Below are positions 40,229 to 49,312 of a DNA stretch of 57,509 nt, piece after piece. Origin of the DNA: an uncultured Candidatus Saccharibacteria bacterium (GTDB taxonomy: Bacteria; Patescibacteriota; Saccharimonadia; Saccharimonadales; Saccharimonadaceae); NCBI GenBank assembly GCA_946415265.1, contig CAMKRV010000003.1:1-57509 (forward strand). The letters are read 5' to 3'. Each line of letters begins with the position of its first letter. Positions within the stretch are counted from its first letter, which is position 1. The position numbers were made by a program, and so were the translations under genes. The notes beneath the pieces are model-generated. The model was not told the origin of the DNA. It was given only the letters and a program-made list of their open reading frames with translations, and did not search any database.

Positions 40229-41878
40229 TTATTGCTTCACCTCAATCAGCGACGCATCCCAACTTTCCGGATAATCATTTTGTCCTAGTAGCACCGCCAT
40301 TGTCGCCGCGATATTAGCCAAACCTGGATTATATACCGGCGCCAGCCGATATTTTACTTTGTTCACTGTATTATCATAAATAATACACGGCACTTTATTC
40401 GTGGTATGCGAAGTCTTCTTTGCGCCATTAGCGTCTAATAGCTCTTCCGCATTGCCATGATCAGCCACCACCACCAAGCACCCGCCAAGCTTATCCACTT
40501 CTGCCGCAATCCGCGCCAAACTCAAATCGATCGCTTCCATCGCCACAATCGTCGCTTCCATATCTGCCGTGTGCCCTACCATATCACCACCCGGAAAATT
40601 CAATCGCACAAACTTATAATTTGGCATTTCAGCAATCACTCTATCCGTAATTTCCGCCGTCCGCATCCAGGGCCGCGTCTCGTAAGGCTCAGTGTAAGAA
40701 TCTATTTGCACATGTTCTTCCCCTGCCGCCTTTTCGTAGCTATTGCCATTGAAGTAATACGTCACATGCCCGAACTTCACTGTCTCGCTCACTGCCAATT
40801 GCGACACGCCCCGCTCACCCAAAAACCTATTCAACGTCTCATTTATCACTACTGGCTCCACCAAGCGATGCTCCGGCACATGCGTGTCAGAATTATATTC
40901 CGTCATCCCCGCAAAATATACATCATCCGGCGTATAATTTCCCCGATTAAAATACGGAAAATCCCAATAGGTAAACGCCATTGCAATTTCTATCGCCCGA
41001 TCCGCCCGAAAATCAAAATAAATTAATGCGTCACCTTTTTCGATTTTCCCCACCGGTTTTTCATCATCATCCACTACTACAAAAGCAGGCAAATTTTGGT
41101 CTTGCACACCAGAATGCACTCTCCGCAAAATAGAAATTGCTTCCTCGGCAGATTTAAAGTAATAGTCCGCTTCTCCGTTTACCATCATGTCCCAACCACG
41201 CGCCACCATTTGCCAATCATTCTCGTACCTATCCGATACAGTCGTCATTCTTCCGCCACCAGATGCAATCTTGATATCTGCATCCGGAAATTGCGTTGCA
41301 AAAGCCTCAAAACGTTGAATGTACTTCGGCTCCGCCTGAGGAGCTACGTCCCGCCCATCAAATATCGCATGTATGCGTATTCGCCGCACACCATCACGAT
41401 AAGCTTGTGCCACCATTTGTTCTAAATGTGAAATATGGCTGTGCACCCCACCATCGGAAAAGATTCCTGCGAAATGCAAAGTTCGCTGGTCTATCCCCCC
41501 ATTATACCACGAATTACTACTTTTGTCAAGATTATCTTGCCCTCTCTTATCAAGCACCCTTAAAATTGCCCCCTTCCAAGCATCAGATTCAAATATTTCG
41601 CCCGTATCAAATGCTTCGTTTATTCGTGCAATACCCTGCTTTATTGCCCGACCAGCACCCATCGTATTATGTCCTACTTCAGAGTTTCCCATTTGTTCAG
41701 CCACTAAGCCTACCGCTTCACCAGAAGCATCTAGCGCAATATGCGGATATTCTCGCGCTGCTCGCCCCAAGAAAGAAGTCCTTGCTTTACTCACTGCATT
41801 ACCCGGCCCATCTGGCGCCAGACCTACCCCATCTAAGATTGCCAAAACTATCGGCCCATCATACGATAATTTATCCAT
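40229..41878 (-). CDS. gpmI: 2,3-bisphosphoglycerate-independent phosphoglycerate mutase
   Basis: 549 residues from the ATG at 41878. Interconverts 3- and 2-phosphoglycerate in glycolysis. Alkaline-phosphatase fold: AILDGVGLAPDGPGNAVSKA (metal Asp), catalytic Ser in MGNSEVGHNTMGAGR, IHAIFDGRDVAP, RLNFPGGDMVGHTADMEA and VVADHGNAEELLD. It has an extra loop (RGQDNLDKSSNSWYNGGIDQ) not typical of the family. The longer ORF to 42007 crosses the promoter; the ATG is 6 nt after TGG-TACAAT (hexamer 41890-41885). Confidence 0.95.
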   Translation of the reverse strand: MDKLSYDGPIVLAILDGVGLAPDGPGNAVSKARTSFLGRAAREYPHIALDASGEAVGLVAEQMGNSEVGHNTMGAGRAIKQGIARINEAFDTGEIFESDAWKGAILRVLDKRGQDNLDKSSNSWYNGGIDQRTLHFAGIFSDGGVHSHISHLEQMVAQAYRDGVRRIRIHAIFDGRDVAPQAEPKYIQRFEAFATQFPDADIKIASGGGRMTTVSDRYENDWQMVARGWDMMVNGEADYYFKSAEEAISILRRVHSGVQDQNLPAFVVVDDDEKPVGKIEKGDALIYFDFRADRAIEIAMAFTYWDFPYFNRGNYTPDDVYFAGMTEYNSDTHVPEHRLVEPVVINETLNRFLGERGVSQLAVSETVKFGHVTYYFNGNSYEKAAGEEHVQIDSYTEPYETRPWMRTAEITDRVIAEMPNYKFVRLNFPGGDMVGHTADMEATIVAMEAIDLSLARIAAEVDKLGGCLVVVADHGNAEELLDANGAKKTSHTTNKVPCIIYDNTVNKVKYRLAPVYNPGLANIAATMAVLLGQNDYPESWDASLIEVKQ

Positions 41879-41894
41879 AAGCATATTGTACCAC

Positions 41895-41925
41895 AAAAAG
41901 TAGCCCCGCGGGGGCCACTTTTTAT
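41895..41925 (-). terminator. Terminator of the arginine deiminase operon
   Basis: Minus strand: AAAAAGTGGCCCC-CGC-GGGGCTACTTTTT, just after the YfcC-type transporter stop and just before the gpmI promoter. Confidence 0.88.
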
Positions 41926-41937
41926 TAAAGTGCAGCT

Positions 41938-43785
41938 CTAAAGCGAGAATAAGCAAAGTACAATTATATTCACTATCGCGATACAAGCTACCACTCTGAT
42001 CCCCCACTTAAACCAAGTAGAATAATCCACTTTCGCCAGTGCCAAACCTGCCATAATCGCACCGCAAGTTGGCGTAATCAAATTCACCAAACCATTGGCC
42101 GCTACGATAGTCATAGCCGCTACGTTGGTACTATAGCCAAGCTGCGCCGCCACAGGCGTGATAATTGGCGTAGATAGCGTAGCAAGCCCAGAGGATGACG
42201 GCACCAATACCGAAAGCACCACATGAAGCAAGTAGTTCAAAGGTACGAACGCCATCTCTGGCAAAGACGCTAGCCATGTTGCCGCATTTACTACGATGAA
42301 GTTATCGAGAGAAGTCTGCGCCATCAGCACTGAAGCACCACGCGCTACCGCGATCACCAATACCACCCCAATCATATCATCCGCACCATCAATGAACGTA
42401 TCAATAAATCCATGCTCACCATTGCGGTTAATAATAGAAATCAAGATAGACATCAGCAAGAACCACAGTGCCGCTTCGTAGAACCACCAATTACCAAGTG
42501 ATGCACCAGTCAACCAACCAGTCCAATCGTCAAAGAACGTGACTCCAAAATCGCCCCATGGTATAAACCCAACAATCATCACTACGAATGTCAAGGCAAA
42601 TAACACCAGTGAAGCAATCTGCTTACCTGTTAGTTTCAGATTATCATCTTCACTCTGCAAATATTTTGCATATTTCTTTTCAGCCGCCGCTTGCTCACGC
42701 AGGCTTAGGAATGTAGAGCCCTTATCCCGTTGCACTTTTTTGGCATATCTAATCACAAAGAACGCCGCAATCGCCAAAGTCGTGAGCCATAGTACTACCG
42801 CAATCAAAATCACTGTTCCTTGGTTAAATTCAATTCCTGCGTCTTTCATAGCGGATACAGCCACGCCAGTCGCAAATGGGTTAATCGTAGAGCCAAGCAC
42901 ACCGGCACCCGCACCTAGAAGGATTGTTGCTACACCCACCAATGGGTCCAATCCAGCCGCAAACATGGTTGCCGCAATCAGTACATAGAACCCTACACTT
43001 TCTTCTAAGAATCCATAAGTCGTGCCCATTACTGAGAAAATCAGCATCAACGTCAAGATTAGCAAGTATTCTTTGCCATGCATTTTCTTCACTAAAATTT
43101 TAATCCCAGTTTCTAGCGCCTTAGTCTTTGCCATAATAGCCAAGAATCCGCCTAGAATCATCACAAAGATACATACGTCAATTGCATTTTCAAATCCGAG
43201 TATCGGAGCCATCAACACTTGATAAAGTTGCGCCCCTTCTACACCAGATCCATCCACAATCACACAGCCATCTTCGCCATGCGCTTCTTCACAAGCTACT
43301 TTACTATCAAAAGTTTCTGGCTCGGCTTTAGTCTCAGAGATAAGCACGGCCTCCCCGGTAGTTTCCGTACCATTTGTTACCTCTTCACCGGCAAAGACGG
43401 TTTCGCTCTCCACCGCGCGATTACTCATTTCATCGCTAGGCACTTCGCCATCTTGCACCATTCTAGGAGCCGGTACATTCGCATCAGTCACTTCATCGCC
43501 CACCGCAGGCTCAAAACTTTCACCTTCCGGCAAAGCCGTCTCGTTCGGCTTAGCTGGCGCCTCGCCATTTAGTTCCGCTGGCCCACCAGCTGGCATTTCA
43601 CCTTCCCATTCGCCTGGCCCAACTTCTACACTAGCCGCATCCTCTTCTGAAGGTGCCGCCATGTACTTGGCTTTTGGTAACACATGCGACAAAATACCAA
43701 GCAAAATGATTAAAATCATAATAATCGAATATGCTGACAGCATTGCACGACTGCGTTTTTTGCTTCGATTTTTCTTTCTAAACAT
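41938..43785 (-). CDS. YfcC/ArcD-like basic amino-acid antiporter with acidic insertion
   Basis: 615 residues, about 12 membrane segments. The membrane part (LGFENAIDVCIFVMILGGFL, GTTYGFLEESVGFYVLI, STINPFATGVAVSAMKDAGI, LVPSSSGLATLSTPIITPVA, NGLVNLITPTCGAIMAGLAL) matches the YfcC family, which includes arginine/ornithine exchangers. Position directly after arcB-arcA supports arginine-in, ornithine-out exchange (inference). Between the first helix and the rest lies an insertion of about 130 residues rich in Glu, Pro, Ala and Gly (about 42-175) that is not normal for the family and should face outward. Confidence 0.85.
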   Translation of the reverse strand: MFRKKNRSKKRSRAMLSAYSIIMILIILLGILSHVLPKAKYMAAPSEEDAASVEVGPGEWEGEMPAGGPAELNGEAPAKPNETALPEGESFEPAVGDEVTDANVPAPRMVQDGEVPSDEMSNRAVESETVFAGEEVTNGTETTGEAVLISETKAEPETFDSKVACEEAHGEDGCVIVDGSGVEGAQLYQVLMAPILGFENAIDVCIFVMILGGFLAIMAKTKALETGIKILVKKMHGKEYLLILTLMLIFSVMGTTYGFLEESVGFYVLIAATMFAAGLDPLVGVATILLGAGAGVLGSTINPFATGVAVSAMKDAGIEFNQGTVILIAVVLWLTTLAIAAFFVIRYAKKVQRDKGSTFLSLREQAAAEKKYAKYLQSEDDNLKLTGKQIASLVLFALTFVVMIVGFIPWGDFGVTFFDDWTGWLTGASLGNWWFYEAALWFLLMSILISIINRNGEHGFIDTFIDGADDMIGVVLVIAVARGASVLMAQTSLDNFIVVNAATWLASLPEMAFVPLNYLLHVVLSVLVPSSSGLATLSTPIITPVAAQLGYSTNVAAMTIVAANGLVNLITPTCGAIMAGLALAKVDYSTWFKWGIRVVACIAIVNIIVLCLFSL

Positions 43786-43844
43786 TTTCGTTCCTTATTA
43801 AGTTAATATTATTCCCACCAAAATAGTCTATTATAATTCCCTCG

Positions 43845-45074
43845 CTAATCCTCCTCTCTGACGAGCGCCATCGCCATACAATGCGAGCCACCACGCCCGC
43901 GCGATAGTTCTGAACTCGGAATTTCAATTACTTTCACGCCATGTTTTTTCAAAGTTTGGTTCGTCACATAGTTTCTATCATATGCAATTACTACACCAGG
44001 TCGCACACAAAGCAAATTCACACCATCGCTCCATTGCTCGCGCTCTGCATCAATTCGCTTACCATTACCGCATTTAATAAGTTCTACTTTATTTAAATGT
44101 AAGTATTTCTCTAACACCTTTTGTAAACTTTGATGGATCTCCACAATCTCAATCTCGCCACCCCGCCCAGCACTAATTTCATAAATTGTAGAAATATCCA
44201 TAATCGCATCTTGTACCGCAAACTTATCTACATCTACTTGCGTCATCACGGTATCTAGATGCATGAAAGAACGCTCATCTGGAATATCTATTGCTAACAC
44301 ATATTTAAATTCATTTTTCTTGTCTTTAAATAATCTACGCGCAAAGTCTGCAATCGCATCTGGCTCAGTGCGTTGCGAAATGCCAATTGCCACTACTTCT
44401 TTGGATAGTACCTGGATATCGCCACCTTCAATGCAATACGGTTCTTCGCGATCATAATATAATTTAGTATCTTCGTAGAATGGATGGTATTGATATACGT
44501 ATTCCATAAAAATAGACTCGCGCGTCCTAGTCACCGACCACATTTTGTGCAGTGTCGCACCATATCCCACTGTAGCCATTGGGTCACGTTGGAAATATAA
44601 ATTCGGGATTGGATCAATAATCATCCTACCAGTATCGCGCGTTGCATAAAACCCAGATACTTTGCCTAGCTTCTTTAATTCTGAAATATCAATTCCGGCA
44701 ATACATTTGCGAATCATCTCTTTGGTATCTTTGATCGCATTTAAAAAGTCAAAACAATGTTTTGCTACTTTTGGCGAAGTTACGCCAGCCTCGGCAATAA
44801 ACTGCTCCAAAAACTTTTTCCGCACTGTGCGGCCACCCGCTTCCAAAGCTTCAGCTGCGAGATCTACCAAATACACCACTTCTACACCTTCCGCACGCAA
44901 AGCATTGGCATAAGCATCATGTTCTTGCTGCGCAATTTTTAAATATGGGATATCGTCAAACAACAATCTTTCCAAAGTGTTTGGAGTCAAATTCAAAAAC
45001 TCCTCGCCGGGCCTATGCATCAACACCTTTTTCAAAGGTTTGATTTCGCTAAAATTAGCAATTGAACTTTTCAC
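43845..45074 (-). CDS. arcA: Arginine deiminase
   Basis: 409 residues. Converts arginine to citrulline and ammonia. Guanidino-modifying fold: VLMHRPGEEFLNLTP, FQRDPMATVG, CIEGGDIQVLSKEVVAIGIS, RSFMHLDTVMTQVD and the catalytic Cys399 in GRGGSHCMAMAL. Lies one base downstream of arcB, same operon. First enzyme of the ADI pathway, which together with arcB and arcC yields ATP from arginine. Confidence 0.97.
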   Translation of the reverse strand: MKSSIANFSEIKPLKKVLMHRPGEEFLNLTPNTLERLLFDDIPYLKIAQQEHDAYANALRAEGVEVVYLVDLAAEALEAGGRTVRKKFLEQFIAEAGVTSPKVAKHCFDFLNAIKDTKEMIRKCIAGIDISELKKLGKVSGFYATRDTGRMIIDPIPNLYFQRDPMATVGYGATLHKMWSVTRTRESIFMEYVYQYHPFYEDTKLYYDREEPYCIEGGDIQVLSKEVVAIGISQRTEPDAIADFARRLFKDKKNEFKYVLAIDIPDERSFMHLDTVMTQVDVDKFAVQDAIMDISTIYEISAGRGGEIEIVEIHQSLQKVLEKYLHLNKVELIKCGNGKRIDAEREQWSDGVNLLCVRPGVVIAYDRNYVTNQTLKKHGVKVIEIPSSELSRGRGGSHCMAMALVREED

Positions 45075-46076
45075 TTATTCTTCCTCCTTTTTATATAGCG
45101 TTAAGAACATTACTGCTTTAATTGTATGCATGCGATTCTCCGCTTCGTCAAATACGATAGATCTTTCCGATTCAAATACTTCGTCCGTCACTTCCATTTC
45201 TATCAAACCAAATTTTTCATTTATTTCTTTTCCAACTTTGGTATTCAAATCATGAAAAGATGGCAAACAGTGCAAAAACACCGTAGTCGGTTTAGCCCGA
45301 TTCATCATTTCCATATTCACTTGGTATGGCCGTAATAAATTAATCCTCTCACCCCATTTTTCTTTATCTTCGCCCATAGATACCCATACGTCTGTATAAA
45401 TAGCGTCCGCCTTGCCATCAAGTTCAGCGATATTATTAGTTACCGTAATTGTACAACCATTTTTCTCAGCTATCGGTAGACACTCCGCCAACACCTCATC
45501 AGACGGCTTCAGACTTTCTGGCCCGCAAGCGATAAAATTCACCCCCATCTTAGCACTCATTGCCATTAGCGAATTGGCCACATTATTATGCGTGTCTCCT
45601 ACAAATGCCAAAGTTAATCCCTTTAACCTACCAAAATGTTCTTCCAAAGTCATAAAATCTGCCAAAGCTTGCGTTGGATGCCACTCGGTAGTAAGTCCGT
45701 TCCATACCGGCACATCCGCATATTTAGCCAAATCATTTACAATGTCTTGCCCAAATCCGCGATATTCTATTCCATCATACAACCGCGCCAATACCCTCGC
45801 CGTATCCGCAATAGATTCTTTATGCCCCATTTGCGAGCCAGTCGGGTCCAGATATGTTACCCCCATTCCCAGGTCATATCCTGCAACTTCAAACGAACAC
45901 CTAGTCCGCGTGGAAGTTTTCTCAAACACTATCGCAATATTTTTATTTGGAAAAATCTTATGTGCCCGCCCCGCCTTTTTTAGTTCTTTAAATTTTTTTG
46001 CTGTAGCTAGCATATAACGAAGTTCGTCTTCGCTAAAGTCTAGAATTCTTAAGAAATCTCTCCCAAAAAAATCCAT
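45075..46076 (-). CDS. arcB: Ornithine carbamoyltransferase (catabolic)
   Basis: 333 residues. Converts citrulline and phosphate to ornithine and carbamoyl phosphate. Carbamoyl-phosphate motif STRTR (55-59, context FEKTSTRTRCSFEVAGYDLG), DPTGSQMGHKES, VWNGLTTEWHPTQALADFMT, and HCLPSFHD. No arginine-biosynthesis genes lie nearby, so the catabolic role is preferred. First gene of the arcB-arcA-transporter operon; an AT-rich intergenic region separates it from divergent arcC, with candidate -10 TATAAT in the repeated TATATAATATATA part. Confidence 0.96.
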   Translation of the reverse strand: MDFFGRDFLRILDFSEDELRYMLATAKKFKELKKAGRAHKIFPNKNIAIVFEKTSTRTRCSFEVAGYDLGMGVTYLDPTGSQMGHKESIADTARVLARLYDGIEYRGFGQDIVNDLAKYADVPVWNGLTTEWHPTQALADFMTLEEHFGRLKGLTLAFVGDTHNNVANSLMAMSAKMGVNFIACGPESLKPSDEVLAECLPIAEKNGCTITVTNNIAELDGKADAIYTDVWVSMGEDKEKWGERINLLRPYQVNMEMMNRAKPTTVFLHCLPSFHDLNTKVGKEINEKFGLIEMEVTDEVFESERSIVFDEAENRMHTIKAVMFLTLYKKEEE

Positions 46077-46157
46077 TTTTTTTCACCCTTTTTACTTACT
46101 ATATATTATATATTAAGTTTATTTTAAGCACAAGCAATAAAATGCTATAATTATTAT

Positions 46158-47099
46158 ATGAAAAAACGCGTAGTCTTAGCACTCGGCGGCAATGCCTTGC
46201 AAAAAAACGGTGAAGCCACTGCCGAAGCCCAGAAAAAAGTCGCCACTGAAGTCGGCGAAGTTATTGCAAGTTTAGCAGGCAAATATGAAATCATTGTTGC
46301 ACACGGCAATGGTCCACAAGTTGGCAATATCCTAATTCACGAAGAACAAGCTTCCACCGAAAAAGCTCCGGCCATGCCACTAGAAACTACTGTAGCCATG
46401 AGTCAAGGCCAAATCGGTTATTGGCTTACCCAAGCCATCAATAATGCTTTTGCCAAAAATGGCAAAAAAGCCAAAGTTGCCACCATTATTTCTCAAATAG
46501 TGGTAGACCGCGACGATCCGGCTTTCAAAAATCCTACCAAGCCCATCGGCCAATTCTACAATGAAAAACAGGCCAAAGCTTTAGCCAAAGTCACCGGCTG
46601 GACAGTCAAAGAAGATGCTGGCCGTGGCTGGCGTCGCGTAGTAGCTAGCCCTAAGCCTATCGATATCGTAGAAAAACGCACTATCCTAGAACTCGTCAAA
46701 GACGGCATCATTGTAATCGCCGCTGGCGGCGGTGGTATTCCAGTCACTCGCACTAAAGTTCTCAAGAGATTAAAAGGCGTAGACGCCGTCATAGACAAAG
46801 ATTACGCCGCCGAAAAACTCGCCGAAGAGACTAGAGCCGACATTTTTGTTTCTGTCACCGCCGTGCCTAATGTTTTTATCAACTACGGCACCCCAGAGCA
46901 AACCGCTCTCCACAAAGTCACCATCAAAGAATTAGAAAATTACCGCAGACACAATCAATTTAAAGCCGGCTCTATGCTCCCCAAAGTAGAAGCCGCCATA
47001 AAATTCGCTAGCAAAAAAGATCGCATCGGCATCATCACCGACATAGAACACCTAAGCGAAACTTTGCAAGGCAAAGCCGGCACAATAGTTAAAAAATAA
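46158..47099 (+). CDS. arcC: Carbamate kinase
   Basis: 313 residues. Transfers phosphate from carbamoyl phosphate to ADP, the ATP-yielding step of the ADI pathway. RVVLALGGNALQKNGEATAE, VAHGNGPQVGNILIHEE, VVASPKPIDIVE and IAAGGGGIPVTR are characteristic. It is transcribed away from arcB-arcA, from its own promoter: ATG 6 nt after TGC-TATAAT (hexamer 46146-46151), leaderless. The two halves of the pathway can therefore be regulated separately. Confidence 0.96.
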   Translation: MKKRVVLALGGNALQKNGEATAEAQKKVATEVGEVIASLAGKYEIIVAHGNGPQVGNILIHEEQASTEKAPAMPLETTVAMSQGQIGYWLTQAINNAFAKNGKKAKVATIISQIVVDRDDPAFKNPTKPIGQFYNEKQAKALAKVTGWTVKEDAGRGWRRVVASPKPIDIVEKRTILELVKDGIIVIAAGGGGIPVTRTKVLKRLKGVDAVIDKDYAAEKLAEETRADIFVSVTAVPNVFINYGTPEQTALHKVTIKELENYRRHNQFKAGSMLPKVEAAIKFASKKDRIGIITDIEHLSETLQGKAGTIVKK

Positions 47100-47104
47100 A
47101 TATT

Positions 47105-47234
47105 GCATAATTCATTATATTAAGGAACATAAAGGCAAAATCTGCCTTTGGCAGATTCTTGCCGCCGAAGGGGCGAAGCAATGTGATAAAATCTCTATCA
47201 CATTGCGAAGCTTCCGAAATATAACGAATTATGC
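47105..47234. other. Cruciform-like structured element between arcC and pgi
   Basis: Outer arms GCATAATTC...TTATATT...GGAA and TTCC...AATATAA...GAATTATGC pair. They enclose two strong hairpins: GGCAA-AATCTGCC-TTT-GGCAGATT-TTGCC and GCAATGTGATA-AAATCTC-TATCACATTGC. The result is a three-way junction. It ends in TTTTTAG on the plus strand, so it could terminate arcC. No coding potential. Confidence 0.55.
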
Positions 47235-47241
47235 TTTTTAG

Positions 47242-48369
47242 CTATTTTAATAATTTACGCAACTCTAACTTATACTTCTCCACCCCTGGCTGGTCAAACG
47301 GATTCACGCCAATCAACTTTGCACTCACTGCACAGGTTAATTCAAAGAAATAAATCAATTCCCCAAACCCTTTTTCATCAAACGAAGGCACACTAATATT
47401 TAGTACCGGTATTCCACCTTCTGTATGTGCTATCCTTACCGCCGCCACAATTTTCGCATTCAAATCATCCGTCGGGTAATCTATAATCGTTTCAAACAAA
47501 TTTCTTCGCCCGTCTTGAATATATTGCCCCAAAGAATGCAAATCCGTAGAATAAATCAGCGAATCCGGCAAAATTCCCCGTTTTTCCTTCCCTTCACTTT
47601 CGCCAAACAATTGTTTTAGCCATTCATTAAAATATACCGTAGCCGGTTCAAAACTAGCAAACATCTCCGTATCATAGCCCTTGCTATCCAAAGTATAACG
47701 CATATAGGCGTAGTTCAATGCCGGTTCCACTGCCGTCTCCACTGCCTCCGCCGCACCTTCTAGCAGTTTAGAAATATCCACCCCCGCCACCGCCATTGGC
47801 AGTAAACCTACCGCCGTTAGCACCGAATATCTCCCCCCGATATTATCCGGCACTACAAATCTAGTATATCCATTTTCTACCGCCTCGTCATGCAACGCCC
47901 CCTGTTTCGCATCTGTCGTAGCATATATCCGCATCATCGCTTCTTCCGCACCATATTTTTCTTTCAACTTCTTCTTAAACGCCTCAAACGCTATCGCCGG
48001 CTCCAAAGTCGTCCCAGATTTCGAAATCACGTTAACAGAAAAATCATGGTCCCCTACTTTTTCTAGTGCCCACTCTAGCTCGCGCTTACTCAGCGAATTA
48101 CCTGCATAAATAATCTTGGTTTCAGATTTTGGCCTAAGCGCCTCTATTACTGCTCTGTGGCCCAAATACGATCCACCAATTCCAATACATACCAAATATT
48201 CACTTTCTTCATTAATCTTTGCCGCCGCCTCTTTTATCCTGGCAAACTCCCCCATATCATATTTTTTTGGAAGCTCCATCCATCCGCCCATCGCATCTTT
48301 CTTAATTTCCGCCAAAATTCTCTGCGCCTGCGCCTTGTCTACTTCTGCGTTAAAATTAACTTTTATCAT
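47242..48369 (-). CDS. pgi: Glucose-6-phosphate isomerase, short form
   Basis: 375 residues, clearly shorter than the 430-550 of common PGIs but with the core sites: VCIGIGGSYLGHRAVIEAL, VNVISKSGTTLEPAIAF, DNIGGRYSVLTAVGLLPMAV, LHSLGQYIQDG and the C-terminal helix with the Lys in GVEKYKLELRKLL. The N-terminal helical cap is reduced. Converts glucose-6-phosphate and fructose-6-phosphate. GGAGG precedes the ATG, so it has a short leader. Convergent with arcC. Confidence 0.93.
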   Translation of the reverse strand: MIKVNFNAEVDKAQAQRILAEIKKDAMGGWMELPKKYDMGEFARIKEAAAKINEESEYLVCIGIGGSYLGHRAVIEALRPKSETKIIYAGNSLSKRELEWALEKVGDHDFSVNVISKSGTTLEPAIAFEAFKKKLKEKYGAEEAMMRIYATTDAKQGALHDEAVENGYTRFVVPDNIGGRYSVLTAVGLLPMAVAGVDISKLLEGAAEAVETAVEPALNYAYMRYTLDSKGYDTEMFASFEPATVYFNEWLKQLFGESEGKEKRGILPDSLIYSTDLHSLGQYIQDGRRNLFETIIDYPTDDLNAKIVAAVRIAHTEGGIPVLNISVPSFDEKGFGELIYFFELTCAVSAKLIGVNPFDQPGVEKYKLELRKLLK

Positions 48370-48481
48370 TCTACCTCCAATTTATACCAAAATTATATCA
48401 TATCTTGCAATAATTATAAAAAATGGTAAAATATATCTCACGAAATACTGCTCGCACATTTATAAGAGGAGGGATAAATAT

Positions 48482-48754
48482 ATGGCCTACAATATATGGG
48501 TTGAGCTAAAGCCAAAGAGCAAAAATCTACGGCACTATCTAAGAGAAAAAGGCTATAAAATCTATAGCCAAAACTTTCTCGGCGAATACGTCGTCAATCA
48601 CGATGACGATGAAGATGAACCAAATAAATGGCTTCGCTACAAATGCGTACGCAGCAGCCAATTAAAACCAACTCAAGCAGTATTACAGAGACTGGACGAA
48701 GAACTCACACAGGGTGTAGTGTTAAGCTACAGTATCACCGCCACCGCCCAATAA
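48482..48754 (+). CDS. Small hypothetical protein
   Basis: 90 residues (MAYNIWVELKPKSKNLRHYL to the end). Start chosen for GGAGGGA 8 nt upstream, because the open frame to 48116 is antisense to pgi. TGG-TAAAAT about 55 bp upstream is a likely promoter. It has an acidic patch HDDDEDEP and an alpha/beta pattern. No family recognised. Confidence 0.7.
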   Translation: MAYNIWVELKPKSKNLRHYLREKGYKIYSQNFLGEYVVNHDDDEDEPNKWLRYKCVRSSQLKPTQAVLQRLDEELTQGVVLSYSITATAQ

Positions 48755-48789
48755 AGGTTTTCCTTTTCTAAGCCTTCGCCACCTCGCCC

Positions 48790-48818
48790 GCCCCGAGCAT
48801 TCCGCTCGGGGCACTTTT
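48790..48818 (+). terminator. Terminator after the 90-residue protein gene
   Basis: GCCCCGAGC-ATTCC-GCTCGGGGC followed by ACTTTTAT. The tRNA-Leu promoter TGG-TATAAT follows directly (hexamer about 48822-48827). Confidence 0.85.
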
Positions 48819-48878
48819 ATGGTATAATTACCCCATGCCCGTTTGACCATCAGATCGCACGGGAGAACATATCTATTA

Positions 48879-48965
48879 GCCCGAGTGGCGGAATTGGCAG
48901 ACGCGCTAGCTTCAGGTGCTAGTGATAGCAATATCGTGCAGGTTCAACCCCTGTCTCGGGCACCA
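48879..48965 (+). tRNA. tRNA-Leu (CAG)
   Basis: Acceptor GCCCGAG pairs with CTCGGGC. The anticodon stem CTAGC/GCTAG encloses TTCAGGT, anticodon CAG. A variable arm of class II length and encoded CCA are present. Confidence 0.96.
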
Positions 48966-48979
48966 CCAACATCTTAAAG

Positions 48980-49060
48980 TTGACAAATTAACATAAGTAT
49001 GATACAATAACAGTATAGCCTGGCTATGCTAGGAATTAGCGGTTTTGCCGCTCTTTTTTA
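48980..49060 (+). promoter_or_regulatory. Consensus promoter with short transcript and terminator after tRNA-Leu
   Basis: TTGACA (48980-48985), 17-nt spacer, TGA-TACAAT (hexamer 49003-49008). The predicted 45-nt RNA contains TAGCC-TGGCTA and ends in AGCGG-TTTTG-CCGCT (49038-49052) plus CTTTTTTA. It resembles the unit at 11639-11700, with AAGTATGATAYAAT shared at the -10. A separate promoter for the paralog-3 leader follows. Confidence 0.6.
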
Positions 49061-49084
49061 TTGTCAATAAAATTATTTTTATGC

Positions 49085-49312
49085 TACAATAAAGGTGCAA
49101 CAGTTTAGTAATACAAAAGCGTTAGTGCTTTTAGTTTAAAACAATTAGACATTAAAACGGCACCGTAAGGAAGCTAAGTGTCTAATTAGTTTTAAGCTAA
49201 CGCGATTACTAAGCTGTTGCACCCCTTGCGGTGCCATTTTTGTTAATTCCCGTTTAACTTATAAATGGCACCACAAAGACCAAGTAATTATACATATAAG
49301 CGAGGTAAAGTG
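49085..49312 (+). promoter_or_regulatory. Structured 5' leader RNA, copy 3
   Basis: TGC-TACAAT (hexamer 49085-49090) predicts a start at about 49097, where GCAACAGTTTAGTAAT begins; it pairs with 49205-49220. Inner arms GCGTTAG...AATTAGACA and TGTCTAATT...CTAACGC extend the stem. Segment A GGCACCGTAAGG (49159-49170), segment B CCTTGCGGTGCC (49224-49235, then ATTTTTG) and segment C AAATGGCACCACAA (49263-49276) follow the same plan as copies 1 and 2. GCGAGGTAAAGTG precedes the ATG at 49313. Confidence 0.82.
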
